From NCBI RefSeq assembly GCF_033958435.1, contig NC_134137.1:179379501-179443500 (forward strand): a stretch of DNA of 64,000 nucleotides. Direction: 5' to 3'. The DNA is from Carettochelys insculpta. Lineage: Eukaryota > Chordata > Testudines > Carettochelyidae. The position numbers were made by a program, and so were the translations under genes. The notes below the pieces were generated by a model, which did no database searches, was not told the DNA's origin, and saw only the letters and a list, made by a program, of their open reading frames with translations. Numbering within the stretch: position 1 is the first letter of the stretch; the number at the start of each line of letters is the position of its first letter. Positions 43,331 to 54,404 of this stretch are shown here, in pieces.

Positions 43331-43740
43331 ATTTTCTGCATGGCTTTACAAATTTTCTCTGTATTTCCCCCTCCCTCATGAACAAAGATTATGCCCCAGG
43401 GATTAAATTCACCTCCATGCACAGTGTGAACAGAAAGTCTATTCATCACTTACATTCCACTTACATGCTATTTTGAAGATCGTAGTGGAACTTAAGGGAT
43501 GCATAGATCTTGTGCTGCTGGTGCACAGAGTGAATTTTAGGCTGTTCGATGAGTCTCTTTAGCAAATCTCTGATATTTAAGCTCTGATTCAGCAATGCAC
43601 GTAAACCCGTGCTTAATTTCAAGTTTGTGAGTTCAAATACAGTCCAAAATGTCAAGTTCTGATTCAGTAAATTTCCTTTATTGCATAGTGGCCAAAGTGT
43701 ACAGCTCAACAGATGGCAAGAAGAGTCTTGCTTAGATTTT

Positions 43741-43795
43741 TCCTGGGCTATGTCTACACCATGGGCACTAGTTCCAGATATGGAGTATCCCTGTA
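43741..43795. mobile_element. MITE end fragment
   Basis: 'gggctatgtctacaccatgg' and 'ccagatatggagtatccc' match the left end of 37736-38055. Truncated after about 55 bp. Confidence 0.55.
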
Positions 43796-44052
43796 GCATA
43801 TTTGTCTTCTCCCTGTCCCGTGCTTTTTGTTTGGTACTGAGTTGAGCTGAAATGCATCAGCTGAACTCAGCAATGTTCAGAATGGGAAAAACATAAGCAG
43901 GAAGTATTGATTGTCGCTGCTAAAACAGGGGAATGTGCCTTCCCCAGGAAGTGCACGCCCAAAAATAGGGATTCTGCACCTCACTTCTGGGCCTGGTCCC
44001 AAAGGACCATGATCAGAACAAAACTGATATCACAGCTACACATTACAAATAC

Positions 44053-44378
44053 AAGTATCAGAGAGGTAGTGGAGTTAGTGTGTATCTTCAAAAACAACAG
44101 GAAGTCCTGTGGCACCTTATAGACTAACAGATATTTTGGATCATAAGATTTCGTGGGCAAAGGATTGAACTCCCAACCCTGGGTTTAGCATGCCAATGCT
44201 CAAATCATGCTATGTTTGGAGTTGTTTTTTCTAGAACAAAGTAGTGTATGCATCTGATGAAGCAGGTCTCTGCCCACAAAAACTTATGCTCCAAAATATG
44301 TGTTAGTCTATAAGGTGCCACAGGACTGCTTGTTGGTTTTGAAGATACAGACTGACTTGGCTACTTCTGTGATACTTG
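44053..44378. mobile_element. Foldback Penelope-tail element with a tRNA-like insert
   Basis: Left arm (44053-44163) 'gtatcagagaggtagtggag' ... 'tttcgtgggcaaag' is the tail in reverse. Right arm (44250-44378) 'gcatctgatgaagcaggtct' ... 'cttggctacttctgtgatac' is the tail forward. Between them 'gattgaactcccaaccctgg' and 'gcatgccaatgctcaaatca' are, in reverse complement, a tRNA-derived SINE segment like that at 25520. Located inside the inferred KCNE1 3' UTR. Confidence 0.8.
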
Positions 44379-44934
44379 TTTATGATACTGAAACATGATG
44401 GTGTTTGTTTTCTGCATTTCCCTCAGCCTGACCGTATGAAAACAGGCTAAGCAGTTTTGCTTTCTAGTTCTTCTGCAGTAAGCCTGTGCTGTGCCATTAG
44501 AGTGAAATATTACTGGGGGATATTTAAGCCTGAACAAAAAAACTGATTAATTCAATTAAACCATTTTAACAAATACTGTGAATGTTAACTTTTGTGAAAA
44601 GATTTTAAACATACAACTCTCCCCACCTACGTTCTGGCCCTAAACTACATGACAATGTGTTTGTGCAAAAGAATGTACATTATTTGCAATGTATTTATTA
44701 GTGTGAAGGTGACTGACATTTTTAGTTATTATATAACTTCTAGGTCTTTTTAAGGCTACGACTTTTTTATTTAGAAAAGGGGGAAGTACAATTTCATGGT
44801 AATTATTTCCTCTATAGAGGAGCTATTAACTGGCTTTTCAATGATGGTGTAAAAGTGTACCATAGACTTTCAATTACAACTTTCATTCTTATTTTCCCTT
44901 TGTTTGTGAAAATCATTGTCCTTTTCACAAAATC

Positions 44935-44940
44935 AATAAA
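44935..44940 (+). terminator. Candidate poly(A) signal of KCNE1
   Basis: aataaa in 'aatcaataaaatgtgtaa', followed by tgtgtaattatagcaatgtg. It is the best-placed hexamer downstream of the CDS before the next repeat (CR1 at 44997). Confidence 0.4.
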
Positions 44941-45069
44941 ATGTGTAATTATAGCAATGTGATATAGCCTCAAATGTCATTTCTCATAAAACCAGAGACT
45001 CATAGAACACTAGAACTGGAAGGGACCTGAAGAAGTTATCAAGTCCAGTCTCCTGCCCTCATGGCAGGA

Positions 45070-45350
45070 CTGAGGCGCTGTCTATACTTACCAGCCCTGT
45101 CAATCTAATTCAGCTTTGCCAATAGCATAGCTGAAGATGAAAGACTCACCATGGTGGTTTGCGGGTGGTAAGGCTGACAGGGGCTGATCTCCCATCAACA
45201 CCAGGTTCTCTTCTCACCCTGGTGGAGCGCTGGTGTGGGCAGGAGTGAGCTCAGAAGTTGGTTTACCACAGCTGAAGCAGATGCGATAAATTGACAGCCA
45301 GTGAATTGATTGCAGCAGCATCGATCCACCTCACAGTGTAGGCAAGGCTT
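45070..45350. mobile_element. MITE in CR1, 'ctgtctatacttaccagc' end
   Basis: Left 'gctgtctatacttacc' and right 'cacagtgtaggcaaggctt' are inverted ends. 'gctttgccaatagcatagct' inside resembles the family at 4925 and 57305. Related copies at 47783-48016 and 48385-48632. Confidence 0.65.
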
Positions 45351-45365
45351 AAGTATGATCTAGAC

Positions 45366-46312
45366 CAAGAGGTGGGGAAAGTTTCTTTGGGCTGAGGGCC
45401 ACTGACCCACAGGAAAATCAGTCAGGGGCCAAACAAAAGTGAGGAGCAACACCCCGCTCCACAAAAAAAATGGCTCCCACTGATGCCCCCCTCCCCCACA
45501 TACACTGAAACACCTCAATCCCCCAGCCCTACAGTGCAATGGGTGGGAGTGGGAAAGAGAGGACCGAGGTTCAGGGCTTCCCCTAGGCCAAATGAACTCT
45601 TCTGGCTGGCTGGGGCTAATAGATTTTGTGGACCCTCCAGACCCTGAGGAAAGGCCAAAATGAGGGTGTCAGTGTGCAGGAGAGGACTCCCAGGGAGTGG
45701 GATGGGGTTAGAGGGCTGGGTGGCAGGGTGGGAGAACAGGATCTGGTGGTGAGTGCAGGACTGGGCTGAGGGTGCAGGGCCTGGGCAGGAGGCAGGCTGC
45801 AGGAGCGATCTGGGGATGCAGGTGAGGATCTGTGTGGGAGGGAGGATGCAGGAACAGGCCAGGGCTGTGGGATCTGGGCAGAAGGAAGGTGTTCAGTAGT
45901 GGGCTGGTGCTGGGGGAGTCTGGAGAGGGGAAACTTAGCTGCACAGCTTCACTGGGGCATATGTGGCTCCATGACCCCCACCCCCACCAGCTCCCAGGAA
46001 CTGCTCCTTCGCTCCATTTGGCCGTGAGTCTGGTCTGTGAGATCAGCAGGAAAAAGCCTCCAGGCAAGCAGTTCCCTGTGCTGCCTTTCCCCCAGCAGGG
46101 GAAGGACAGCATCAGAGCGCACAGCCACTTTTTCCACCTGACAGGCAAACCCTGTGGGCCAGATCTGACCCTGGCTGACCTGGATGCAGCCCCTGCGGCT
46201 TGGGGCTTCACACCCCCTCACCATAGAAGGGCCAAGCCCCAAGCCGCAGGGGCTGCACCCAGGTAAGCTGCAGGCCAGATCCAACCCTCCTGCCATGGGT
46301 TCCCCATCCCTG
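45366..46312. mobile_element. 947-bp hAT-type non-autonomous transposon
   Basis: Left caagaggtggggaaa and right ttccccatccctg are hAT-like inverted ends (CAGGGATGGGGAA type). The 8-bp flanks atctagac (45358-45365) and atctaaac (46313-46320) are a target duplication with one mismatch. The inside is GC-rich and includes an inverted pair (gcctgcggcttggggctt near 46190 and aagccccaagccgcagg near 46230). The overlapping frames of 115-167 aa are not genes. Confidence 0.85.
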
Positions 46313-46504
46313 ATCTAAACCATCCTGGACAGGTGTTTACGGAAGCTGCTCTGAAAATCTCCACTGTTGGAGATTCCATAACCCTCCAAGCCATTTACTC
46401 CAGTGTTTAACCAGCCTGACAGTTAGGAAGTGCTTCCTAATGTCCAACCTACACCTCCCTTGCTGCAGTTTAAGCCCATTGGTTCTTGTCCTGACCTCAG
46501 AGGC

Positions 46505-47340
46505 CATGTTCCCTCTACTGTTTTCTGTCCATGTGCTGAATGACTTTCCTTATGTGCACCCATGTGAAGGTGAGTAGCGCATACCAAAAGCTATATCCCA
46601 CATGGACAACATGTGCCCTGGAGAGACTGAGGGGCTGGGGAGAGGGCTGTAAATGGGGTTTCAGTCTAAATGGGGGCTCCAGGCTGGGGCAGGCAGTCGG
46701 GGTGTGGAAGGCGGTGAGGTCTCCCACTGAGGGTAGTAGGCTCTGGAGTGGGGCAGGGAATTAGGGGTTTGGGATGCAGAAGGGGGCTCCAGGCTGGGGC
46801 CAAGGGATTCAGAAGGGAGGAGGGGTTCTGGGCTGAATCAGAGGAGTGGAGTACAGGAGGGGGTGAGGGCTTTGGGTTGTGCCCAGGGATGAGGGTTTGG
46901 GGATGGAAGAAAAGGCTCCATGTTTGAGAAGGGGCTCAGAGCTAGGGTGAAGCAGGGGGGACAGGCTCAGGGATGAGGGTGTTGGCTTTGGGGTGGGGCT
47001 ATGATGAGCATTTTGCTATGCAGAAAGTGGCTCTGAGTTGAGGGGAGGTGCTCAGGATGGGGCAGAGAATTACAGCTTGGGTTTACCTGAGCAGCTATTG
47101 AGCAGCTGTGGCAGCTCCATTCCGGGGCCAGTGAGAAGGGGTGCCTCTCCGCCCCACCCCCTCCACCGCCCTGCCCGCAGCTGCACCAGCTCTGTGCAGA
47201 GGCCAAGAGAGGGATGCCTCCTGCCAGCCATGGCAGCTCCATGCTGGGACTTTTGCCCTGGCCACAGCAGTGCTGGGGCTTGGAGAGAGGTATCTCTTCC
47301 TGCTGCAGCCCTGTGCCCCTAGAGCAGAAGAATTATTTCC
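46505..47340. repeat. 'ccatgtgctgaatgactttc' element with G-rich degenerate tandem
   Basis: The start 'ttccctctactgttttctgt' and 'tatgtgcacccatgtgaagg' are shared with 50865-51350 and 60205-60300. Then from about 46610 to 47040 a degenerate tandem of 'gggctccaggctggggcagg' type follows (46670, 46780 and others). Ends near the GC-rich segment at 47340. Probably a non-autonomous DNA transposon. Confidence 0.55.
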
Positions 47341-47782
47341 TGTGTCTTGCATATGGTGCTCCTGCTAGTCTGTTCCAGAATGCAGTTTGTTTTACTATGT
47401 AAAAGTCTGTGTTTCTATTTCAATAACTATTTACTGACCTCTCGCTTTCAGTTTGCATACATCTTCGCCAGTGTCATAGACTCATATGTCTTTTTGAATC
47501 TTTATGTCTTCATTATACGTCTAATTATAGACCAAATAACGTAGGGGAGAGGTAGTGATGTTGTAAGCCAGATTGCTGGCTGATGTAAATTTGCACCCAT
47601 TGAACTGCCCCAAGGGGAGGCTCTGGCCCCACATTATGCAAAGGAAAATGCCTGATTGGTTCCTCTTTTACATGTTCATCATGCACAGCTTTAACCAGGT
47701 TTGTAAAAAATCCAGGTAATGAAGGACTCACCCCATGGCAGAATCCTCCACACCATAGGAACACAGTTACCAAGTGATACTG
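47341..47782. other. Non-coding stretch, nothing recognised
   Basis: No supported gene; frames of 62-82 aa have no domain. Confidence 0.4.
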
Positions 47783-48016
47783 TGGGCTTGTCTACACTTA
47801 CAGCACCGCAGCAGTTATAATTGCGCCTATGCAGTGATCAGGGTGACGCTGTCTATGCAAATGGGAGAGCTTCATCCCTTGGGGCATGTACCCCGCTGCT
47901 TAGCTAGCCCATGGCTATGTTTTTGGGAGAAGCTCTCCTGTCAACACAGTGCTGTCTGTACTGGGATTAGGTCAATATAACCACCTCACTTGGTATTTTC
48001 TACACCCCAAGTGACA
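47783..48016. mobile_element. MITE, 'gggcttgtctacacttacag' family
   Basis: Left 'gggcttgtctacacttac' and right 'gtattttctacaccccaagt'; interior 'ttgggagaagctctcctgt' is a small inverted pair. Non-coding. Confidence 0.65.
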
Positions 48017-48384
48017 AAGTCTTTGCAACATGTGTTCCTAGGCTAGCCAAAGCATATGGGGGGACATGCCAGCAGAATGACTGTGGGGTGAATGTGGAGG
48101 TGGATGGAGCAGGCTTGTCTCTGCATTTCCTGTGATCTGTGGAAGGGGGCTCAAAATATGATGGCTTGCAGAAGACGCTGGGGAGGTTGAATGAGATGAC
48201 TCACGAGTTTAAAGGCAAAGCCAAAATATTTGTGAGTACATGAAACCTAATTCACGCTGACAGCCAAAACGTGAACTAAACTGCAATCTCTGCACTTCAA
48301 AGTATCATCTAGGTCTTGTAAACTTAACAACAACTTCCTCTATCATTAACCACTGACAAAGGTCTTGCTTATAATACCACAGGC
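48017..48384. other. Non-coding stretch, nothing recognised
   Basis: No feature that I can support. Confidence 0.4.
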
Positions 48385-48632
48385 TGTCAACCTCAGTTAT
48401 GCAACTTCAGCTATGTGAATACTTAGATCTGCTTACCATTGTATCTTCAATGTGATAAATCAACAGCTGATGTCCATTGACTCCACTTCTCTCTTTCTGG
48501 TGGAGTGCCTGAGTCGACAGGAGAGTGCTCTCCAGTTGATTTATTGCTTCTATACTAGACACGATAAATTGACCTCCGCTTGCTCAATCACTGCCCATTA
48601 ATCCACTGGGTGGTGAAGATATGCCCTAATTC
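48385..48632. mobile_element. MITE, degraded, 'gataaatcaacagctgat' type
   Basis: 'tgcaacttcagctatgtgaa' and 'ttctatactagacacgataa' and 'aattgacctccgcttgctca' match the layout of 45070-45350. Confidence 0.55.
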
Positions 48633-48999
48633 AGGGTGCATAGTGCTAGAGCCTGAATTGTTCATGATATATAACAGAAGAGTGTTAACTGAATGAGTAA
48701 CTCTTATGGCTGTGCAATCATGTCTTTAGCTGGTCGTATTTATGTAGACAAAAAAACAGCAACAAAAATAGTCATGTAAAGATCATTCAGTAGCAGTCGC
48801 ATTTCCTGATATCTTGCCATCTTGCTGAATACTGGTGGAATTTTGAAAAGAGGCTACAGTCATTAGATACATTATTTGTTGCATGTTATTTGATCATCAC
48901 TTTTAAACTCAGTAATATGGGAATTAATGTCTACTAGGACAGGCTGGATAGGTTAGTCAGGAGGAGGTTAAACTAATAACAGAATAATAGGTCTACACA

Positions 49000-49188
49000 G
49001 CAAAGTTATTTCAAAATAACAGCCATTATTTTCAAATAACTATGTGAGCATCTACACAACACAACCACTATTTTGAATAATTTCAAAATAACAGCTGGAT
49101 TATTTCAAAATTAGTAGACTTCATTATACGAGGAACAGCACCTCTTTGAAAAACACTTCTACTGGCACTGCAATCTAAGACAGCTCCT
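49000..49188. mobile_element. MITE fragment, 'ttatttcaaaataac' boxes
   Basis: 'ataggtctacacagcaaagt' end followed by three ttcaaaataac-type boxes in both orientations. Truncated at the right against the LINE fragment. Confidence 0.55.
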
Positions 49189-49189
49189 C

Positions 49190-49680
49190 AGATTTGTCAT
49201 CTAGAAAGAAGGGCTCAGGTTTGAAAATCTTCTTCATGTCCTGAGCAGTGAAGACCGATGCAAAGAATTCATTTGTTTTCTCCACAATGGCCTACTTTAG
49301 CATCTCAATCACCCAGTGGCCACACTGGTCACTTAGCTGGATTCCTGTTTTTGATGCACTTAACATTTTTTTATAATACTCCTTGAGTCTTTAGCTAGCT
49401 GTTCTTCAAATTCGTTTTTGGCCTTCCTTATTATATTTTTATACTTCATTTTCCAGAGTTTATGCTCTTTCTATTTTCCTCACTAGAATTTAACTTCCTC
49501 TTTTTAACAATTAGTTTCTGCCACTGACTGCTTTTGTTTTTTACTTTGTTGTTAAGCCATGGTGGCGCTTTTTTGGTTCTCTTTTGCTGTTTATTAGTTT
49601 GGGGTATACCTTTAAGCTGAGTTTCTATCGTGGCTAATTAGAGGTGCATCACTATATGCAAACTAAGCATGTGTCCAGGA
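49190..49680 (-). mobile_element. CR1/L3-type LINE, EN-RT linker fragment
   Basis: On the minus strand 49290-49195 encodes 'VEKTNEFFASVFTAQDMKKI' followed by 'KPEPFFLDD', the conserved stretch just before the RT domain of CR1-clade ORF2 ('kaevLNeFFASVFT'). Upstream in element orientation 'KPPWLNNKVKN' matches the 'kPWlnreik' motif. Many stops separate these. Old and dead. Confidence 0.75.
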
Positions 49681-50864
49681 CATAAATTCATGGGGGTGGG
49701 GCCAATTTATTTTGTACTAATGCAGATTTGCACAAGAACTGAAAGAACTTCAGTTACTTGAGTTAGTGGGGTTGCAGCCTAATGCACTGGGACACAGTGC
49801 AATTCAGGTTTGGTTCCAATGCCCCACATCATTAGCTGGTCTAAATTTGTGTGAGTAGCATTATAATATAGTGCATGGAGTCTCAGCTCTACTCAAATGT
49901 AGCACAGCTGCCCCTCTGTCATGGGAGACAATGCCCCAAGGAGCAGCCAGTCCCAGAAGATTCCCCAGCACGGCAGCCCAGCCACAGTGAATGTGTTATA
50001 TTGCCACTTATTAGCATGTGAGAAGTTGGAGACCAAGAATGTGTATGTTTGCTTAGGGCTCTATGATGGGTTAATACCTCACTCCCTGCCACAGAGGAAT
50101 CCTCACCTAGCTAGATATTGGGGACCAGGGTTTCCATGACCCTTTCACACTGAGCCACCCCTTTCATCTGGCAAAAAAAAAAAGATCTCACCCAAGTGAC
50201 ACACCCAAAATCACAAAGAAAGCCACATCTTCTGAGATACACCCCAGTGCCTGAGACACAAGCCCACCCTTCACCTCATGGATCTATGGCTTGTCTCAGG
50301 ACAGGAGGCTCCATTCCCAGCATGTGCAAAACTCTCATGGAAGTAAAAAGGCCACCTGGGATTGTGCACCATGAACTTCTTGCTGCTACAGGCAAGCAAG
50401 ATCAGACTCTTTAACATTAACTCCTCGCCCCATAAAACATTTCACACACAAGGACAAATGGAGCGTGAAAGAATGGGGTGGGTCCCTTTTTTCCAGCAAG
50501 TTAGAACTTGCTGCAGAGTTATCAAAACTATCTCTAATTGGAGTTGCTTGGATCAAACTAGTCATTCAGGGAGAACATGCACAAAGAATAACAAAAAGGA
50601 AATGGTATGGCTTTGAAAGCTGAATAATCGGCATTCTTTACATCTGGTAACTAGTGTAGCGATTATCTTGTACTATATTTCTATTGCATCCTGTTTGGTT
50701 TCTATGTATTATTATTATCACTATACTAGAATCACTCCCTGGTTGCCTCACTCAGCACAAGACCTCAGCTCTGATTATGTTACTACCAGGAAGCTGGTCT
50801 GAAGCCATGGCCCAAGATACCAGCACAAATTTGATTGCTTAATAGAAGTGGTCATCAGAATTCC
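49681..50864. other. Non-coding stretch, nothing recognised
   Basis: Frames at 49921-50616 have no domains. An a-run sits at 50173-50183. No repeat ends recognised. Confidence 0.4.
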
Positions 50865-51350
50865 TTCTAATTTTTCATGTCTACGTGCAGAATGACTTTT
50901 GCTATATGCGCCAGTATGGAGGTGATGTATCACATCACAAAAGTCATTCTGCACACAGACTGTGTATGGCAGGAGTGAGGCTGAAGGGATGGGGTGTGTC
51001 AGGGGGCTGTGGGCTGCAGAAGAAGGTGAGGTGCAGGCTGGGGGTGCAGGCTTATGGGTGGGGTCAGGGATGAGTTGTTCAGGGTGCAGGCTGCTCAGGG
51101 GGAGAGAAGATTATCCATAGCCCTTTCTCACTGCAGCAAGTTTGGGGCCAGGTACAAGGCACCTCTCCACAGCTGCAGCAGCTCTGTGGCAATTCCAAGC
51201 TAGGCTGGGTGGGGGCCAGAGCATGGACACCAGTCCCCTTGCCGTGACAAGTCTGGGGCAGCTTTAGGGTAAGGCTGGTGAGGGGGAAGTGCTTCTGTCT
51301 TGGCCACAGCAGCGCCTTGAGTCCCTGCACAGGGCTTGATAGGCAGCTGC
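50865..51350. repeat. 'gcagaatgacttttgctata' element with inverted start
   Basis: 'gtgcagaatgacttttgcta' at 50887 pairs with 'acaaaagtcattctgcac' at 50937-50954, giving a hairpin around 'gatgtatcacatc'. A G-rich degenerate tandem follows. Same family as 46505-47340. Confidence 0.6.
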
Positions 51351-51903
51351 GTGGCCACTCAGTTTACATGGACCTTGGTTGTCAAAGGTCAAACTGAATT
51401 TTGTTGGGAACCCTGGGTAAACGTTAAAGAGGTTTCTTTAGGCACCAGTTGTTTGCAGAAGGTGGTTCTGCATTCTGGCTTAACCGTAATGCAAAGCAGG
51501 TTCTAGCCAACCAACTGTACGTAACAAGAAGTACAGTAACTTGCCAAGATTATGCTAAAGTTACTCAAGAGAAATAATATTCTGAGCTGGTTCCACATCG
51601 AGTTTTGCAAGGACATATGTTTCTAAAAATATGTTTGGATGTGTTTATGGGTGTCCTTCAGGTCCAATGGGCAGGGAAGGAATAAGAAAATGTAGATTCA
51701 TAGATTTGAAGGCCAGCAGAGGCTTTTGTGACCATCTTCCAGCATAACACAGCCCAGAGAACATATAATAATTTCTGCCCCAAACCCATAGCCCTGAGTA
51801 GAGCCAGCCCATATCTTTTAGAGAGGTATCCAGTCTTGACTAAAACCCTGGCAAAGGAATAGCCACAGCAGCTGCTGCAGATGCACAGGGACCCATGCAA
51901 CTT
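51351..51903. other. Non-coding stretch, possible CR1 debris
   Basis: 'ttcatagatttgaaggccag' and 'gtgaccatcttccagcataa' near 51695-51750 resemble the CR1-like 'catagattccaaggccagaagggac' ends, but the match is short. Confidence 0.4.
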
Positions 51904-52115
51904 CGGGTAGGTCTACACCACAGTGAGAAAACTGCAGAAGGCCTGTGCCAGCTGAGTCACTGGGCTGGAGCTGAGGGGCTGTTTCAGTGCGGTGTCATCA
52001 GCTGGGCTTGGGCTGGATCCCAAGCTCTAGCACTCTGTGAGGTAGGAGGATCCCAGAGTTTGGCCTGTAGCTGGCACAGGCCACCTTCAGGCTTTTAATA
52101 GCAGCATAGACCTAC
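51904..52115. mobile_element. MITE with 'gtaggtctaca' ends
   Basis: Left gggtaggtctacacca and right gcatagacctactcat are inverted ends. Interior rich in gctgggctt/tgggctgga. Non-coding; frames of 67-73 aa across it are by-products. Confidence 0.7.
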
Positions 52116-52159
52116 TCATAGAGGTCCGAGGAGGCTTCCAAGTAAGTGCCATGTTAAGG

Positions 52160-52725
52160 CTGCAAGTTTGTTGTGACTCGAAAAAAGTCACAGATAATGT
52201 TTGTCCCTTTGCCTGTGACTTTTTCTGAGTCCATGATTCAACATGCAGCAGCAGCTCCAGTGGCACCTGGGTCCCATGGGGCTGAGCCCAGAATCCTCCA
52301 CTGGGCATTACAACTTGGCCTGTGGGGGCACAGCCCTGCTCACATTTGGCCTGTTCAACTCTCCACTCTTATGGGACTGGAGGAGGTGTGGGTGGGCCAG
52401 ACTTCAGTGAATAGCATGATGACCCAGACCACTGGGACTCAGGGCCACTCAGGCCTGGCACTCCTGGCCCCCTGGCAGAATGAGTGGTGGTCAGGTGGGC
52501 CACAGCTGAGCAGTGCTGTGACTACTCTTGCCAGGTCACAATGCACTAAGTGGGGGATGGGGCCCAGCCCCAGAGGACACAGGAATTGCTGGAGCTGCCT
52601 CTGCAGGGTTATTGTGGGGAGGGCTTGTTATTCAGACTCTTGTTCCCTCATCCAGACTCTGGTTGAGACTGGGCTGGCGGTACCCCGGAGAGATGGTGCT
52701 GTTCTCAGTGGTGGCCCACAGTAGA
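52160..52725. repeat. GC-rich element starting with a gtgactttt hairpin
   Basis: 'gactcgaaaaaagtcacaga' at 52177 pairs with 'gcctgtgactttttctgagt' at 52211-52230. A GC-rich body follows, producing a 183-aa frame (52173-52724) with no domain. Likely a dispersed reptile repeat. Confidence 0.45.
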
Positions 52726-52729
52726 AAAC

Positions 52730-53440
52730 CACAATGTCCCTCCACTCCTCCACCACCGGAGTAAGGACAGTCTCTTCACAAAATCTACATGTTAGATTAG
52801 GGCCACACTGAAGAGTTCGAGAGAAGGCTCAACCCTTGTAATAATGTGAGGAGACCTGTCAGGTAGTCCTTGCTGTTACCTTGGCAATTCACTTACATTT
52901 TCTATCAGAGGAATTATACCTCATTGGAAAAACTGGCTCCTCTGACTGTTTGTGAGTTTGTCTCCAGCCTCCCCTTTGGGGCAGTGAGGTGAAAGGGTTG
53001 CTGTGTGCTTCTTGAGAAATCCGATGTCAACTCACCATGCTCATTTTACACTGTGTAGCACAATGGCTGTGACATCAGCAAGCACCAAACTGCCGCGTTA
53101 TCGGACTCAGCCATCACCATAGCACAGGGCGCTGGACTGGATTTCAGCTGGCATCAATCAGCTTGACTCCATTGAAGTGGCTACCCTGATTGACAGTGGC
53201 TGAGGCCTGGGCCCATTGTTCCTGCAAACAGAAATTCTCTTTGTCTTTTGCCTTCATGGCCATTTCAGAGTGGCAGTGTAATGTCAAAATGTTCCAGACA
53301 AGGCGTGTAATGTGACCGAGAGATCATTCAGGTTCCTTGTTGCATACCTCAGGCGAGGTGCGCTCCTACAGTCGGTACTCAAACACATTAAAACTAATAG
53401 GAGTATGGGCTCGAAGTCTGGCTCTATGTTTTGCCCCTTA
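52730..53440. other. Non-coding stretch, nothing recognised
   Basis: No supported feature. Confidence 0.4.
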
Positions 53441-53442
53441 TA

Positions 53443-54104
53443 CAGTAAACCCTCGATTTAATGGACTGATGGGGGAAGGGGTGTCCATTAATGCCAAAAG
53501 TCCATTAAACCTGATTGGTTCTACTGTAGGACAATGCACTGACCTTCCCAGCCCATCACTCACTCCTGTCCTCTGCCAGTCCTCTTCCCTTCCCCCCTCC
53601 TGCCCCATTCTTCCCCTCACACCTCCATCTCCCTCTCCCAATTACGAGGAGAGGAGCTGAATGCTGGCCTGGCTCCTTTCACCTCCTGCACCTCTCAGCG
53701 CTGCAGCTCCTCCACCCTGGGCTCTGAACTGCCCGTGTGAAGGTAGAGCATGATCGCCCCCAGCCTGCCAGCGGGCAGCAGCTCTGAGACCATGATTGCT
53801 GCTCAGTGCTATGTCAGACAGCGGAGACCAGGAGCCGACATGCTCCATGCACACGGGGCTGGGGGAGGAGAGCTCCTGTGCCCTACCGCTGCTTCCCCCG
53901 ACCGCTCCTCTGGCCCTCGTGGCCCCAGCCGCTGTGGTGGCCCCTCCGGTCTTGGCAGCCCCAGCCATTCCGGCAGCTCCTCCAGCCCCAGCAGTGGCTC
54001 TGGTGAGTCTCTCACATTTATTTGAAGGCCAGGGTGGCTGGCCCGCAGCGTCCATTATTTCCAAAGTCTGTTATATCAGGGGCCGTTAAATCGAGGGTTT
54101 ACGG
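53443..54104. mobile_element. Tigger/pogo-like MITE with TA duplication
   Basis: Ends CAGTAAACCCTCGATTTAA (left) and TTAAATCGAGGGTTTACGG (right) are inverted repeats bordered by TA (53441-53442 and 54105-54106), the pogo/Tigger pattern. 662 bp. A second inner inverted pair, 'gtccattaa'/'ccattatttccaaagtc', follows. The GC-rich centre gives many overlapping frames but no transposase. Confidence 0.85.
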
Positions 54105-54106
54105 TA

Positions 54107-54404
54107 TGTCTATGCATCATTTACATATTCAATTTTATTTTACCAATTGAGTATAGAAATACAACAAAAACTTCACACGCATAACATAGCAATAATCACC
54201 TTCAATAAAACTTCAGAACTAAATTCTCCTCTCAGTTTCCTGTGCAATTCCACTGAAATCAGTGGACGTGTGTAGGTGTGAGAGGTGAATTTGAGCCTTC
54301 CTTTGATTCAGGCAGAGGAGAACTCACTAGCTATTTCTGTCATTTACAACCACTGATGCAATGCAACTTTCACGTCTTAAAAATGTACTTCACCACAGGC
54401 TTGC
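54107..54404. other. Non-coding stretch with a small dispersed repeat
   Basis: 'gtgcaattccactgaaatca' and 'gtgtgtaggtgtgagag' around 54240-54290 belong loosely to the 'ttacaccagctga' family. Otherwise unassigned. Confidence 0.35.

Larger units (their letters stand above)
42201..44941 (+). other. KCNE1: KCNE1 terminal exon (5' UTR end, CDS, probable 3' UTR)
   Basis: The acceptor is ttgcttttttgcttctctag ending at 42200, leaving 33 nt of 5' UTR before the ATG. The last exon would run to a poly(A) signal AATAAA at 44935-44940, giving a 3' UTR of about 2.3 kb that contains the foldback Penelope insertion 44053-44378. Earlier AATAAA sites are not obvious in good context; the 3' end is therefore inferred. 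Confidence 0.6.
44997..46520 (-). mobile_element. CR1 LINE 3' end split by two DNA transposons
   Basis: Reading the minus strand, CR1 pieces are 46520-46313, a 15-bp bridge at 45351-45365 and 45069-44997. On the + strand the order is 'agaactggaagggacctgaa', 'cctgccctcatggcaggact', then 'aagtatgatctagac', then 'catcctggacaggtgtttac', 'agattccataaccctccaag', 'cagttaggaagtgcttccta', 'cccattggttcttgtcctga'. That is one continuous reptile CR1 end when the two inserts are removed. Confidence 0.85.

Noticed and set aside
45708..46296. Overlapping 115-167 aa frames on both strands
   Set aside because: They lie fully within the hAT element 45366-46312, which has intact inverted ends and target duplication.
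52173..52724. 183-aa open frame
   Set aside because: It starts inside a hairpin-bearing repeat, shows no domain, and shares composition with other GC-rich dispersed repeats.
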